Shown piece after piece: positions 1 through 8,768 of a DNA stretch of 64,000 bases. The stretch's first letter is position 1, and every line of letters starts with the position of its first letter. The notes below the pieces were generated by a model. That model made no database searches, was not told the DNA's origin, and saw only the letters and a program-made list of their open reading frames with translations. This DNA comes from Bradyrhizobium sp. SZCCT0148 (GTDB taxonomy: Bacteria; Pseudomonadota; Alphaproteobacteria; Rhizobiales; Xanthobacteraceae), in contig NZ_JAFCKT010000015.1 in the NCBI RefSeq assembly GCF_018129985.1, forward strand, positions 1 to 64,000. The letters run 5' to 3'. The translations under genes were made by a program, and so were the position numbers.

Positions 1-447
1 AAAATCGTGTGGTCCTGGCGCCCGGGGTCTGTGCGCCAAGTCTTGTGGTGATGTGTCTTGCTCAACCGGGCAAGCGCGTCAGCCATCCGCAAGGCGACGG
101 GGGCAATAGCGCAACGCTCCCCGGGGAGAGCACGACATAAGCCGTCAACCCACTGCGCAGGGAAGGCCGGGATGTCCCGGCTCCACCTGTATGCCGCTGT
201 GCAGCTTCTTGTCACGCAGGATTCGCACAGTGGACCGCGGGTGCCAGCCGGCGCCCGGCCTTCCCTGCGCCCTCTTTCAATCGAGGGCGAAGCGACGAAG
301 CAAAGCTCGGGCGAATTGCGCCGCGAGGATGATCAATCATGTGTGCCGTTGAACACCGCTCTCGTGCCCCGGACGCAGCGCAGCGCCCCTTCGGCTTTGC
401 GCAGCAACGCAAGCGCGTTGCAGCGCGTCCGGGACACGAGACGGCTG
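1..447. repeat. Intergenic repeat-like region, no convincing gene
   Basis: Both strands are open over much of this stretch only because it is GC-rich. The implied peptides have no domain character and resemble the spurious proteins often predicted from Bradyrhizobium intergenic repeats. The segment around 60-330 has the look of a dispersed repeat, and 361-440 is an inverted repeat listed separately. It lies directly downstream of the minus-strand dehydrogenase ending at 448. Calling it a dispersed repeat rests on memory of the genus; a self-search of the genome would settle it. Confidence 0.5.
361..440. repeat. Imperfect inverted repeat just downstream of the SDR gene
   Basis: The 16-base arm at 361-376 (CTCGTGCCCCGGACGC) pairs with 425-440 (GCGTCCGGGACACGAG) with one wobble. 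The roughly 48 bases between the arms are themselves rich in GCGC and GCAGC motifs. It ends 8 bases past the minus-strand stop codon at 448, so it could also end that transcript, although no clear T-run follows. Such palindromes are typical of Bradyrhizobium repeat families. Confidence 0.55.
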
Positions 448-1233
448 CTACACCGGCTTGCCCGTATACGGCATCGACGCCGTGAGGCCGCCGTCCACCG
501 GGAACGCCTGTCCATTGACGTACGACGCCTCGTCGCTGGCCAGGAACAGGCCCATCGCCGCGAGTTCGTGCGGTTGGCCGGGACGCTTGAGCGGATTGAG
601 CTGGCCGATCTTGTCCTGGGTGCCGCGTTCCTTGGCGCGGTCGAAGATCGGCTTGGTCATGCCGGTTTCGATCAGGCCAGGGCAGACCGCGTTGATGCGC
701 ACGCCGGTGCCGGTGAGCGAATACGCAGTGGTCTGCACCAGGCTGATCACGCCGGCCTTGCTCGCGGCATAGGGATGTCCGCTGGCGCCGGCCTTGAGGC
801 CTGCGACGGAGGCGGTCAGCACGATGGCGCCGGACTGCTGCTTCACCATATGCGGCATCGCATGCTTCACCGCGAGGAACGGCCCGATCAGATTGATGCG
901 CAACACCTCCTGCCACTGTTCCACGGTCTGCTCGCCGAGCGGAACCAGCCCGCCGGAGATGCCGGCGTTGGCCCAGATCACGTCGAGCCGGCCATGGGTC
1001 TTCACCGCCTTGTCGATCACGGCCATCACATCGGTTTCGGAGCCCGCGTCCGCGATCATGGCTTCCGCCACGCCGCCGGATTTCTTCACTTCGTCGACGG
1101 TCTCCTTCACCGCCTCGGAGCGATCGACTGCGATCAGCTTGGCGCCTTCCCGGGTGAACAGCAGCGCGGCAGCGCGCCCGATGCCACTGCCGGCGCCGGT
1201 GATGATGACGGATTTGCCTTGCAGGCGGCCCAT
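448..1233 (-). CDS. Short-chain dehydrogenase/reductase (SDR) family oxidoreductase
   Basis: A classical SDR of 261 residues, probably an NAD(P)-dependent alcohol/ketone oxidoreductase in the cytoplasm; the substrate is unknown. The N-terminus carries the cofactor loop TGAGSGIG. An NAG motif (WANAGIS) follows, then a serine-containing strand (LTASVAG) and the catalytic YAASK. The C-terminal part (PVDGG) is typical of the family. I chose ATG at 1233 over an upstream ATG at 1320 because it begins at the canonical Rossmann strand and has GGGAG upstream. It is divergent from the phosphatase-like gene at 1368. Family assignment is secure; the role is not. Confidence 0.9.
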   Translation of the reverse strand: MGRLQGKSVIITGAGSGIGRAAALLFTREGAKLIAVDRSEAVKETVDEVKKSGGVAEAMIADAGSETDVMAVIDKAVKTHGRLDVIWANAGISGGLVPLGEQTVEQWQEVLRINLIGPFLAVKHAMPHMVKQQSGAIVLTASVAGLKAGASGHPYAASKAGVISLVQTTAYSLTGTGVRINAVCPGLIETGMTKPIFDRAKERGTQDKIGQLNPLKRPGQPHELAAMGLFLASDEASYVNGQAFPVDGGLTASMPYTGKPV

Positions 1234-1367
1234 GCGTTTCTCCCTCGGATGCCCCGCGCGACGCTTGCCGCGCGACGGAATTTCAAACAAGATTTCAAAC
1301 GGTAAAGTGTCTTGAGACACGTTGCCTACTGACGTACAGCGACATCACAAGGGATGGAAGGGTTTCG

Positions 1368-2066
1368 ATGGCAGCCGAGGACAAGGCGAGGGTGGTCACG
1401 ACGCGGTGGTGGTGGGTTCGTCACGCGCCGGTGCGCAACGACGGCGGCAACATCTACGGACAGAGCGATCTCGCCTGCGACACCAGCGATACTTACGTGT
1501 TCAATGCCGTAGCCAAGGTGCTGCCACGCAAGGCTGTCTGGTATTCGAGCAATCTGATGCGCACGCACCAAACGGCGGAAGCGATCTGGGCGGCCGGCTA
1601 CCCGAAGCCTGCGTCGATGCCATGGGAAGCAGATCTCGCCGAGCAGAATCTCGGGAAGTGGCAGGGCATGAACCGCGCCGCGTTCATCGCAAGCCGACCC
1701 GTCGGCTCGAGCTGGTTCGCCGACATCAACGAGCCCGCGCCCGGTGGCGAGAGCTTCATGGACCTCTACAACCGTACGCGCCGCACCATCGAGCGCATCA
1801 ACAGCGAGGCTGGCGGGCAGGACATCATCGCGGTCGCGCATGGCGGCACCATCAAGGCGGCGATCGGCCTCGCGCTCGACGGCCAGATCGAGCGGGCGCT
1901 GTCCTTCGACATCGACAATTGCTCGATCACGCGGCTGGATTATTTCGCGAGTCCTGAGCGCTCGGTCTGGCGGTTGCCGATGGTGAACCAGCAGCCCTGG
2001 ATCGCCGACGATGCGCACGCGGCGATGCATCAGCCGGCCGGACCGGAGGTCAAGAAGCTGGCGTGA
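1368..2066 (+). CDS. Histidine phosphatase family protein
   Basis: A 232-residue phosphoglycerate-mutase-like protein. The phosphate pocket is visible: RHAP at residues 18-21 with His19 as the probable phospho-acceptor, SNLMRTHQTA around Arg65, Glu92 in an LAEQNLGKWQG motif, and the second catalytic His158 in AVAHGGT. The usual RHG triplet reads RHA here. Members include cobalamin ribazole phosphatases and broad-specificity phosphatases. No cobalamin genes are nearby, so the substrate is left open. The next gene, an SDR, lies 70 bases downstream on the same strand and may be co-transcribed. Confidence 0.85.
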   Translation: MAAEDKARVVTTRWWWVRHAPVRNDGGNIYGQSDLACDTSDTYVFNAVAKVLPRKAVWYSSNLMRTHQTAEAIWAAGYPKPASMPWEADLAEQNLGKWQGMNRAAFIASRPVGSSWFADINEPAPGGESFMDLYNRTRRTIERINSEAGGQDIIAVAHGGTIKAAIGLALDGQIERALSFDIDNCSITRLDYFASPERSVWRLPMVNQQPWIADDAHAAMHQPAGPEVKKLA

Positions 2067-2136
2067 TCCGATCGTCCGCTCACGCAGACGCGGCGTAAGC
2101 TTGAACCAAATCAAAATCGTCCACTGGGAGAGACAC

Positions 2137-2904
2137 ATGACCTTGTTCGACATGAAGGGGAAAGTCGCCGTCATCACGGGATCGACGCGCGGCATCGGGC
2201 TTGCGATCGCCGAGCGCATGGCCGAGCACGGCGCCAAGGTCGTGATCTCCTCGCGCAAGGCCGACGTCTGCGAGCAGGTGGCCAAGGGCATCAACGACAA
2301 ATACGGCAAGGGCACCGCGGTCGCGATCGCCGCCAACATCTCGTCGAAGGAGAATCTGCAAAACCTCGTCGACGAGAGCAACCGCGCCTTCGGCAAGATC
2401 GACGTGCTGGTCTGCAACGCCGCCTCCAACCCGTATTACGGCCCGCTCGCCGGCATCTCCGACGACCAGTTCAGGAAGATCCTCGACAACAACATCGTCG
2501 CCAACAACTGGCTGATCTCGATGGTGGTGCCGCAGATGATCGAGCGCAAGGACGGCTCCATCATCATCGTCTCCTCGATCGGCGGCCTGAAAGGCTCGAC
2601 CATCCTCGGCGCCTATGCGATCTCCAAGGCCGCCGACATGCAGCTCGCGCGCAACCTCGCCTGCGAATACGGCAAGGACAACATCCGCGTGAACTGCATC
2701 GCGCCCGGCCTGATCAAGACCGACTTCGCCAAGGCACTGTGGGACAATCCGGAGAACCTGAAGGCCTCGACCGCGCGCTCGCCGCTGTTGCGCATCGGCG
2801 TTCCCGACGAGATCGCGGGCGCGGCGGTATTTCTGGGGTCGAAGGCCGGCGACTTCATGACCGGCCAGACCATGGTGATCGACGGCGGCGCGACGATCAG
2901 CTGA
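2137..2904 (+). CDS. SDR family oxidoreductase
   Basis: A 255-residue classical SDR. The sequence shows the GSTRGIG cofactor loop, CNAAS in place of NAG, the catalytic serine region VSSIGG and YAISK. The end (TMVIDGGATIS) is canonical. The ATG at 2137 follows GGGAGAG at a good distance, so this start is preferred over the longer frame that begins at 2011 inside the upstream gene. It is only distantly similar to the SDR at 448-1233, so this is not a recent duplication. It is probably an NADP(H)-dependent reductase; the substrate is unknown. Confidence 0.9.
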   Translation: MTLFDMKGKVAVITGSTRGIGLAIAERMAEHGAKVVISSRKADVCEQVAKGINDKYGKGTAVAIAANISSKENLQNLVDESNRAFGKIDVLVCNAASNPYYGPLAGISDDQFRKILDNNIVANNWLISMVVPQMIERKDGSIIIVSSIGGLKGSTILGAYAISKAADMQLARNLACEYGKDNIRVNCIAPGLIKTDFAKALWDNPENLKASTARSPLLRIGVPDEIAGAAVFLGSKAGDFMTGQTMVIDGGATIS

Positions 2905-3021
2905 ACGGTTGCTCGCAACGGCACGGCTGGGGTGGGCAGGAACCAACCCCATGCCGGGCCGTTAGACCGCGCAGTCCTGGGGATCGACGTTCAAACCAGG
3001 GGCAGGCCAGAAGCGAGACCG

Positions 3022-4986
3022 ATGCTCCCGACGGTGATCAAGCCGCAATCGACCGACGACGTTTCCGCGATCGTCGTCACGGTCGGCGTGGCTATCCTGA
3101 GCATCATCATCGTCGGGGCACTCTATCTGGGACGGGAGATTTTCGTCCCCGTCGCGCTTGCGATCCTGCTGAGCTTCGTTCTGGCCGCGCCCGTCAGGCT
3201 GCTCCAGCGTCTTCATGTCCCACGCGCCGCTGCGGTGGTCGGCGTGGTGCTGTTCGCCTTCGCGGTGATCTTCGCGCTCGGCAGCGTGATCGCAACGCAG
3301 CTCAACGGGCTGGCCGGAGATCTGCCGCAGTACCAGAGCACCATCCTCTCCAAGATCCAGTCGGTGCGCGGCGTCGTCGGCGGCAGTTCCACGCTGGAGC
3401 GGGCTGCCGAGATGCTGCAGGACCTCGGCAAGGAGCTGGACAAGCCCAAATCCGTGCCGTCACCCAATCCGCTGACCTCGGCTCCCGCCGCAAAGACAGG
3501 CGTCAAGCCTGTGCCGGTCGAAGTGCTGCAGCCCGATCCCGGCGCACTCGAGAGCCTGCGCTCGCTGATTGCGCCTTTGGTGTCGCCGCTGGCCACGACG
3601 GGGATCATCGTGATCTTCGTGATCTTCATCCTGATCCAGCGCGAAGACCTGCGCAATCGCCTGATCAGGCTGGCCGGCTCTCATGACCTGCAGCGAACCA
3701 CCGCGGCACTCGACGACGCTGCGGCACGACTGAGCCGGCTGTTTCTCAACCAGCTCATGCTCAACACCGCTTTCGGCGTGATGATCGGCAGCGGCCTGTG
3801 GCTGATCGGGATACCCAGCGCCGCGCTGTGGGGCATTCTCGCGGCCGTGCTGCGCTTCGTCCCCTATATCGGTGCGATCATCGCGGCCGCGTTCCCGCTC
3901 GTCCTCGCCGTCGCGGTCGATCCGGGCTGGTGGATGCTGGTCTGGACCGCGGCACTTTTCTTCGTCATCGAACCCCTGGTCGGTCACGTGGTCGAACCGC
4001 TGCTCTATGGCCGCACCACGGGCCTGTCGCCAGTGGCGGTCGTCGTCTCCGCGACGTTCTGGACCGCGTTGTGGGGCCCCATCGGGCTGGTCCTCGCGAC
4101 GCCTCTCACCGTTTGCCTCGTCGTGCTGGGACGCCACGTCGAGCGGCTCTCCTTCCTCGACGTCATGTTCGGCGATCGTCCCGCGCTCGCACCTCCCGAA
4201 ATTTTCTACCAGCGCATGCTGGCCGGCGATCCAACCGAAGCCGCCGAGAAGGCCGAGCAGTTTCTGAAGGAGCGGTCGCTTCCAGCCTATTACGACGAAG
4301 TGGCGATCAAGGGCATGCAACTGGCCCAATCGGACTTCGACCGCGCCGCGCTGGACCAGACGCGGCTCGCCCGCATCCGCGACACCGTGATCGAATTCGT
4401 CGACGATCTCTCGGATCAGGATGACGGTCACCCCGCCGGAAACGGGCAGGTCGCAGATGCCGAGGTTGTCGATGCGATCGAGGCCGTCGCGCCGTCCAGC
4501 GATCAGCCGGACATCCCTGTGCTGGATCGGGAGGCTGTCGCCGAGCGTTTCCGCGGCGAACATGCCGTACTTTGCATTGGCGGCCGGACCATGCTCGATG
4601 AGGCTGCGGCCATCATGCTCGCGCAGCTCTGCCGTGCGCACGGCGTCGGCAGCCGCGTCGAAGGTCCCGAAGCGCTGTCGACGGCCAACATCTTCCGCCT
4701 CGAGACGGCGGGCGTGGCGCTGGTCTGCCTGAATTACATCGGCATCACCAGCCCCGCGCACCTGCGCTATGCGGTGCGGCGCCTCCGGCGCAAGCTGCCC
4801 GCCGCCGCCATCATGATCGGATGCTGGGCCGAAGGGGTCGCCAATATCGACGAGCTGCGCGAGACCGCGAAGGCAGATCTGTTCGCCACCTCGTTGCGCG
4901 AAGCGACGCAGATCATCGTCTCGATGGCGCAGGGCGACGATCACTCGGTGTCGACCGAGGCGTCAGTTCGACGGGCCAGCGCCTGA
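3022..4986 (+). CDS. AI-2E family transporter-like membrane protein with C-terminal extension
   Basis: 654 residues. The first ~380 match the AI-2E/PerM family: an N-terminal pair of hydrophobic helices, a long soluble loop, then helices containing a PYIGAI region and a WGPIGLVLATPLTV region near residue 360. Normal members end there. This one carries about 270 further hydrophilic residues with an alpha/beta look. The ATG at 3022 sits right before the conserved hydrophobic start; the frame is open further upstream but without family character. It faces the serine hydrolase tail to tail, with 7 bases between stops. The transported substrate is unknown; the family name does not prove AI-2 export. 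Confidence 0.82.
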   Translation: MLPTVIKPQSTDDVSAIVVTVGVAILSIIIVGALYLGREIFVPVALAILLSFVLAAPVRLLQRLHVPRAAAVVGVVLFAFAVIFALGSVIATQLNGLAGDLPQYQSTILSKIQSVRGVVGGSSTLERAAEMLQDLGKELDKPKSVPSPNPLTSAPAAKTGVKPVPVEVLQPDPGALESLRSLIAPLVSPLATTGIIVIFVIFILIQREDLRNRLIRLAGSHDLQRTTAALDDAAARLSRLFLNQLMLNTAFGVMIGSGLWLIGIPSAALWGILAAVLRFVPYIGAIIAAAFPLVLAVAVDPGWWMLVWTAALFFVIEPLVGHVVEPLLYGRTTGLSPVAVVVSATFWTALWGPIGLVLATPLTVCLVVLGRHVERLSFLDVMFGDRPALAPPEIFYQRMLAGDPTEAAEKAEQFLKERSLPAYYDEVAIKGMQLAQSDFDRAALDQTRLARIRDTVIEFVDDLSDQDDGHPAGNGQVADAEVVDAIEAVAPSSDQPDIPVLDREAVAERFRGEHAVLCIGGRTMLDEAAAIMLAQLCRAHGVGSRVEGPEALSTANIFRLETAGVALVCLNYIGITSPAHLRYAVRRLRRKLPAAAIMIGCWAEGVANIDELRETAKADLFATSLREATQIIVSMAQGDDHSVSTEASVRRASA

Positions 4987-4993
4987 ACGCGCG

Positions 4994-6217
4994 CTACTCC
5001 ACCGCCGCGTAAACGAGGTCCCTCACCAGCGTTCGCGTGTAATCGCGCTGCCCCGGGCCCTGGCTCATGAACACCGCGAACAGATCTTCCTTCGGATCGA
5101 TCCAGAAGAACGTCCCCGCAATGCCGCTCCAGAAATACTGGCCGACGCTGCCGGGGAAGGGTGCGATGCCGGCCTCGCGGCGTACGGCGAAGCCGAGGCC
5201 GAAACCGTGTCCGGGCGACAGCAGGGTGCCGTTGGTCACGACGTGCGGCCCGAGGTGATCGGACGCCATCAGCTCCAGCGTCTTGCGGCCGATGATCCTG
5301 GCGCCATCGAGCGTACCGCCGTTGCGCAGCATCAGGCAGAAGCGCGCATAGTCCATCGTGGTCGAAACGAGACCGCCGCCGCCGGACTCCATGACCGGTG
5401 CCTCGTGCATGTTGAACAGCGCGACCTTGTCGCCGGTCCAGGGATCGGCCGCGAACGGCTCGGCGAGCCGGCCCGCATTGGCCTCCGAGGTCGCGAAGCC
5501 CGTCTCGGCCATCTGCAGCGGCGCGAGCACGCGCTCCGTAAGGAAGGCGCCGAGAGACTTGCCGCTGACGACCTCGATGATGCGGCCGAGGATGTCGGTT
5601 GAGCGGCTGTAGTTGAATTCCGCGCCGGGCTGGCAGACCAGCGGGAAGCTCGCGACCAGGGCAGCGTGCTCGCCGTTGGTGATCTTGCGGCTGCGGACGC
5701 GGGATTCCTGGTAGAGCTTGTGTACCGGGCCGTCGCCCTGATGCTCGTAAGTGAGGCCCGAGGTGTGACGCAGCAGGTCCTGCACCGTCATCGGCCGCAC
5801 CGGCGGTACCAGCTCCAGCTTGCCATCCTTGACGATGCCGACCTGCTGGCCGGCAAACTCCGGGATGAACTTGGCGACGGCATCGCTGAGCAGGAGGTGG
5901 CCGTCCTCGACCAGCGCCATGATGGCGACCGAGACGATCGGCTTGGTCATCGAGAAAATCCGGAAGATCGAATCCCGCGTCATTGGTGCGGCAGCCATCG
6001 GACTCTGCCTGCCGAGCGCCTCGAACCAGCCGATCTGGCCGCGGCGGGATACCAGCACGGTCACCCCTGGGACGGTTCCCTTGTCGATCTCGCGCTTGAA
6101 GGCATCCGACATGGCCTGAAGGCGCGGACGCGACAGCCCGAGCGTCTCCGGGCGCGCCTCCGGCAGGGGCGGGGTAGACGGCGCGATGGCGGCCTGCGGG
6201 GCGGCTTGGGCGTTCAT
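4994..6217 (-). CDS. Serine hydrolase, beta-lactamase/EstB-like family
   Basis: 407 residues of the class-C beta-lactamase-like fold. The catalytic Ser89-x-x-Lys92 lies in FSMTK, a tyrosine at about 203 (FNYSRS) takes the YxN place, and HGFGLGF near residue 310 sits where the KTG-like strand should be. LLRHTSGL at 148-155 is another family signature. There is no evident signal peptide, which favours a cytoplasmic esterase-like enzyme over a true beta-lactamase or penicillin-binding protein. Substrate cannot be read from sequence. Confidence 0.87.
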   Translation of the reverse strand: MNAQAAPQAAIAPSTPPLPEARPETLGLSRPRLQAMSDAFKREIDKGTVPGVTVLVSRRGQIGWFEALGRQSPMAAAPMTRDSIFRIFSMTKPIVSVAIMALVEDGHLLLSDAVAKFIPEFAGQQVGIVKDGKLELVPPVRPMTVQDLLRHTSGLTYEHQGDGPVHKLYQESRVRSRKITNGEHAALVASFPLVCQPGAEFNYSRSTDILGRIIEVVSGKSLGAFLTERVLAPLQMAETGFATSEANAGRLAEPFAADPWTGDKVALFNMHEAPVMESGGGGLVSTTMDYARFCLMLRNGGTLDGARIIGRKTLELMASDHLGPHVVTNGTLLSPGHGFGLGFAVRREAGIAPFPGSVGQYFWSGIAGTFFWIDPKEDLFAVFMSQGPGQRDYTRTLVRDLVYAAVE

Positions 6218-6417
6218 GGGGGCTCCCGACTGTTGTTTTTTGATGGACCGGGAAAGTGTGGCTCACATGCTCCGTAAAGAACAGATGCATTCGGCGCGGT
6301 GACCTCTGCATCGGACGCTCGGCATCGGCCGCGTGCACGGAAATACAATTCGGGGTAGACAGAAGCGGGCGGAACATCCTATTTGGGCGGGCTAATCTGG
6401 GGTAAGGGCAGGGGGCG

Positions 6418-7041
6418 TTGTTGAGATTGCTGCTGGGGCTGGCGCGCATCGCCGCGCTGGGCGCGTTGCTTGTGCTTGCGGGTTGCGTAACCGCCAACAA
6501 TTCCCTGTCGCCGAACGACATAGCGAGCATGAAGCTGGCCGGCGTTGCGGTCAGTTTTGCACCGGACGCCCGTATACAGTGGGAGGACGGTCTCCGCGCC
6601 TATGCGGACTCGAAGGCGGTCAGCCTGGAACAGGCGGCAACAATGGCCGACACTCCGGAGGCCAAGGCTTTCATTCAGGGCCTGCTGACTCCGCGGATCA
6701 AGGCCGGCGTCGAACAGGTTCTGGCCTCCCGGCTGGCGGGCACGCGGCCGGTGCGGCTCGACATCCGGGTGAAAAGCTTGCTGTTTCCGTCGGCTATCCA
6801 GCGTGTCGTGATCGGCGGCCATCGCGGCATGATCGCCGACGCCATCCTTGTCGATGCCCGAACCGGCGCGCTGATCGTTGCTTATCCCGATCTGAACGCG
6901 TCGCTCTACACCGGGCAGGGAATCGTTGGGGCGGCGGTGCAGGCGGCTATCGACAACAACGCGACGCAAACCCCGGTGGACAAGGTGAGCGTGCGCTACG
7001 GGGAGATCTACCGGAACTGGCTCCTGAAAGATGGGGTCTAG
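6418..7041 (+). CDS. Putative lipoprotein of unknown function
   Basis: 207 residues with a lipoprotein signal. A basic hydrophobic N-terminus leads to a lipobox LVLAGC, with the lipidated cysteine at about residue 23. The start is TTG at 6418 or 6421; no ATG precedes the signal sequence, and AGGGGGC lies just upstream. The mature part is a mixed alpha/beta protein with no motif I recognise. It is probably membrane-anchored in the periplasm. It ends about 100 bases before tRNA-Trp. Confidence 0.75.
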   Translation: MLRLLLGLARIAALGALLVLAGCVTANNSLSPNDIASMKLAGVAVSFAPDARIQWEDGLRAYADSKAVSLEQAATMADTPEAKAFIQGLLTPRIKAGVEQVLASRLAGTRPVRLDIRVKSLLFPSAIQRVVIGGHRGMIADAILVDARTGALIVAYPDLNASLYTGQGIVGAAVQAAIDNNATQTPVDKVSVRYGEIYRNWLLKDGV

Positions 7042-7139
7042 CGCGAAGTCCGCGCATGGCGCTCGCTTCGCTCTTGCAAACCGGCTGCCCTCTGTGCTTG
7101 AAAGCGGCCCTGATCCGAAGCGGCGACGTCAGGGTCTGT

Positions 7140-7215
7140 AGGAGTGTAGCTCAATTGGTAGAGCACCGGTCTCCAAAACCGGGGGTCGCAGGTTCGAGCC
7201 CTGCCACTCCTGCCA
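7140..7215 (+). tRNA. tRNA-Trp (anticodon CCA)
   Basis: A complete 76-base cloverleaf. The acceptor stem AGGAGTG (7140-7146) pairs with CACTCCT (7205-7211), followed by G and the encoded CCA (7213-7215). The D-arm reads AGCTCAATTGGTAGAGC, the anticodon loop contains CTCCAAA giving anticodon CCA, and the T-arm has GGTTCGAGCC. In many relatives this tRNA is, to my knowledge, immediately followed by secE; here secE is 26 kb away, with a carbohydrate locus between. Confidence 0.97.
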
Positions 7216-7350
7216 GTCAAATCAATCACTTAATTCAGGTTCTGGCAGGGTAGGGGCGAGGCGTCCCGCGGGCGAATCGCCATGCGCGAGCGAAATTCGC
7301 CACCGGCGAGCCCGTCCGCTTGAGGTCAGGGGGCGGTAGGCAGGCGGTGC

Positions 7351-8112
7351 CTAGCGCGCCGGGGCCCGCTCCGCATCGTTGGGAAGCTGGCTGAGATCGA
7401 CGTGCCGGATCGGAACGCGGCGCAGCAGCGAGAAGATGGTGCCGCCGAGCTCGAGATAGGTGCGCAGCCGCAGCGCACGGGACGACCCTTTCAGCTCCGC
7501 GTTCAGGCTCACGGGCACCTGAACGTAGGTGAGGCCGAGCTGGAGCAGCGAGATCAGGGCGCAGATCTGATAGCCGTAGCCGTCGGCCTTGACCGCGATC
7601 TGGCGCAGCCATTTCACGGGGTAGACGATCATGCTGTGGTAGTCGGACAGCCAGAAGCCGAACAGGCAGTTCAGGATGAACCGAAGCGAGTGCGACTGCA
7701 GCGAGCGATTGACCGAGCGGTCCGACTGGTTGTCGCGATAGGTGATGACGAGGTCGGCAGCGCCAGCCGCCTTGAACATCCGCGCAATACCCTCGTTCTG
7801 GAAGGCGTGATCGCCGGGGATGAGCGTGATGGCATCGAATTTCGCACGTGACAGGGCGTATTCGAAGCCGGCCCCGACACCGCGCGGCTCGGCGTTATGC
7901 TGCACGACGATACGCGGCTCGCCGGCGGCGAACTCGTCCATGATTGCGCCGGTGGCGTCGGTGCTGCCGTCATCGATCAGGAAAATCTCGAAATCGTCGA
8001 GCAACTCGCGGGCGAGCGGCAACACGCCGTCGATGGTGTCGGCGATCTTGTCCTGCTCGTTCAGTGCAGGGATGACGATCGTTAGTCTTTTTGCCGCCCT
8101 CGAAGGTGTCAT
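7351..8112 (-). CDS. Family 2 glycosyltransferase
   Basis: 253 residues with the GT-A fold of dolichyl-phosphate-mannose-synthase-like transferases. It opens with LTIVIPALNEQ, has the LIDDGSTDAT nucleotide-sugar motif at about 45-55, and a later GDHAFQNEG segment where the DxD-type metal site is expected; that site reads DH, which is unusual. There is no C-terminal membrane pair, so it is probably a membrane-associated enzyme making a polyprenyl-phosphate-linked sugar. ATG 8112 is chosen over GTG 8136 because AGGCGG lies just upstream. First gene of the carbohydrate locus after tRNA-Trp. Confidence 0.85.
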   Translation of the reverse strand: MTPSRAAKRLTIVIPALNEQDKIADTIDGVLPLARELLDDFEIFLIDDGSTDATGAIMDEFAAGEPRIVVQHNAEPRGVGAGFEYALSRAKFDAITLIPGDHAFQNEGIARMFKAAGAADLVITYRDNQSDRSVNRSLQSHSLRFILNCLFGFWLSDYHSMIVYPVKWLRQIAVKADGYGYQICALISLLQLGLTYVQVPVSLNAELKGSSRALRLRTYLELGGTIFSLLRRVPIRHVDLSQLPNDAERAPAR

Positions 8113-8252
8113 CTCATGCCGCCTGTTGCCGGCCACTCTTTACTGGTGGTGCCCTGACGCAACTCTAGGTCATCTCGGCGGAGCGAACAATAAGGCGCCC
8201 GCAGATATGCCCTGCAGAACCACGAAGCCGGCGATGTGTGTGATCCAGGCAA

Positions 8253-8759
8253 CTATTCGGAAAAATCATAGAGACTGGTATCGCCGATGCCGAAGGCCCG
8301 GCGCAGCCGTCCAACCCGGCCTGCCATCTTGCGACCCGCCGGCGTTGCCACGAAGCGTGAATTCACCGGTTCGACCAAGCCGCCGTCGACGAGGTTCCTA
8401 ATTCGTCCCTGGAACAGATCTGGAACCTGTCGCTCGACGATATCCGACAGCGGAGCCCTCCGCTCGGGCCGGTCGACCACGCTGAGCAGAATTTCCAGGG
8501 AAACCGATTTGTACACTGCGCCAAAAGCGAAGACGTAACCCATCACGCAAAAACCGAAAATCGACGCGGCGTCCCAGTACTGAAATTGTGGGACGACGAG
8601 GATTCCGAGCGTCACGCCGAGACCATGGGTGAGGGCCGCGGCGATCGCGAGCAGGGTGACGGCTCCCACCGGCCATCCGCGCGTGCGGGCCATGAGCTGC
8701 AAGGCAGGCGACAGCAGGGCGAAAGTGATGGCGGCGAGAAATCCGACAACGAAGGACAT
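8253..8759 (-). CDS. Hypothetical membrane protein with winged-helix-like tail
   Basis: 168 residues. About the first 90 form three to four hydrophobic helices. The last ~70 are soluble and read like a small helix-turn-helix (IVERQVPDLFQGRIRNLVDGG, then a turn and VATPAGRKM). It has exactly the length of its upstream neighbour 8769-9275 and shares the tail pattern RIRNLVDGGLV...ATPAG versus RLKLLVGAGMV...APTAKG, so the two look like a diverged tandem pair. No function is known to me. Confidence 0.7.
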   Translation of the reverse strand: MSFVVGFLAAITFALLSPALQLMARTRGWPVGAVTLLAIAAALTHGLGVTLGILVVPQFQYWDAASIFGFCVMGYVFAFGAVYKSVSLEILLSVVDRPERRAPLSDIVERQVPDLFQGRIRNLVDGGLVEPVNSRFVATPAGRKMAGRVGRLRRAFGIGDTSLYDFSE

Positions 8760-8768
8760 CGTGGCCTC

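Noticed and set aside
58..1305. Long plus-strand frame over the first 1.3 kb
   Set aside because: It is antisense to the clear SDR gene and has no domain character; a GC-driven shadow frame.
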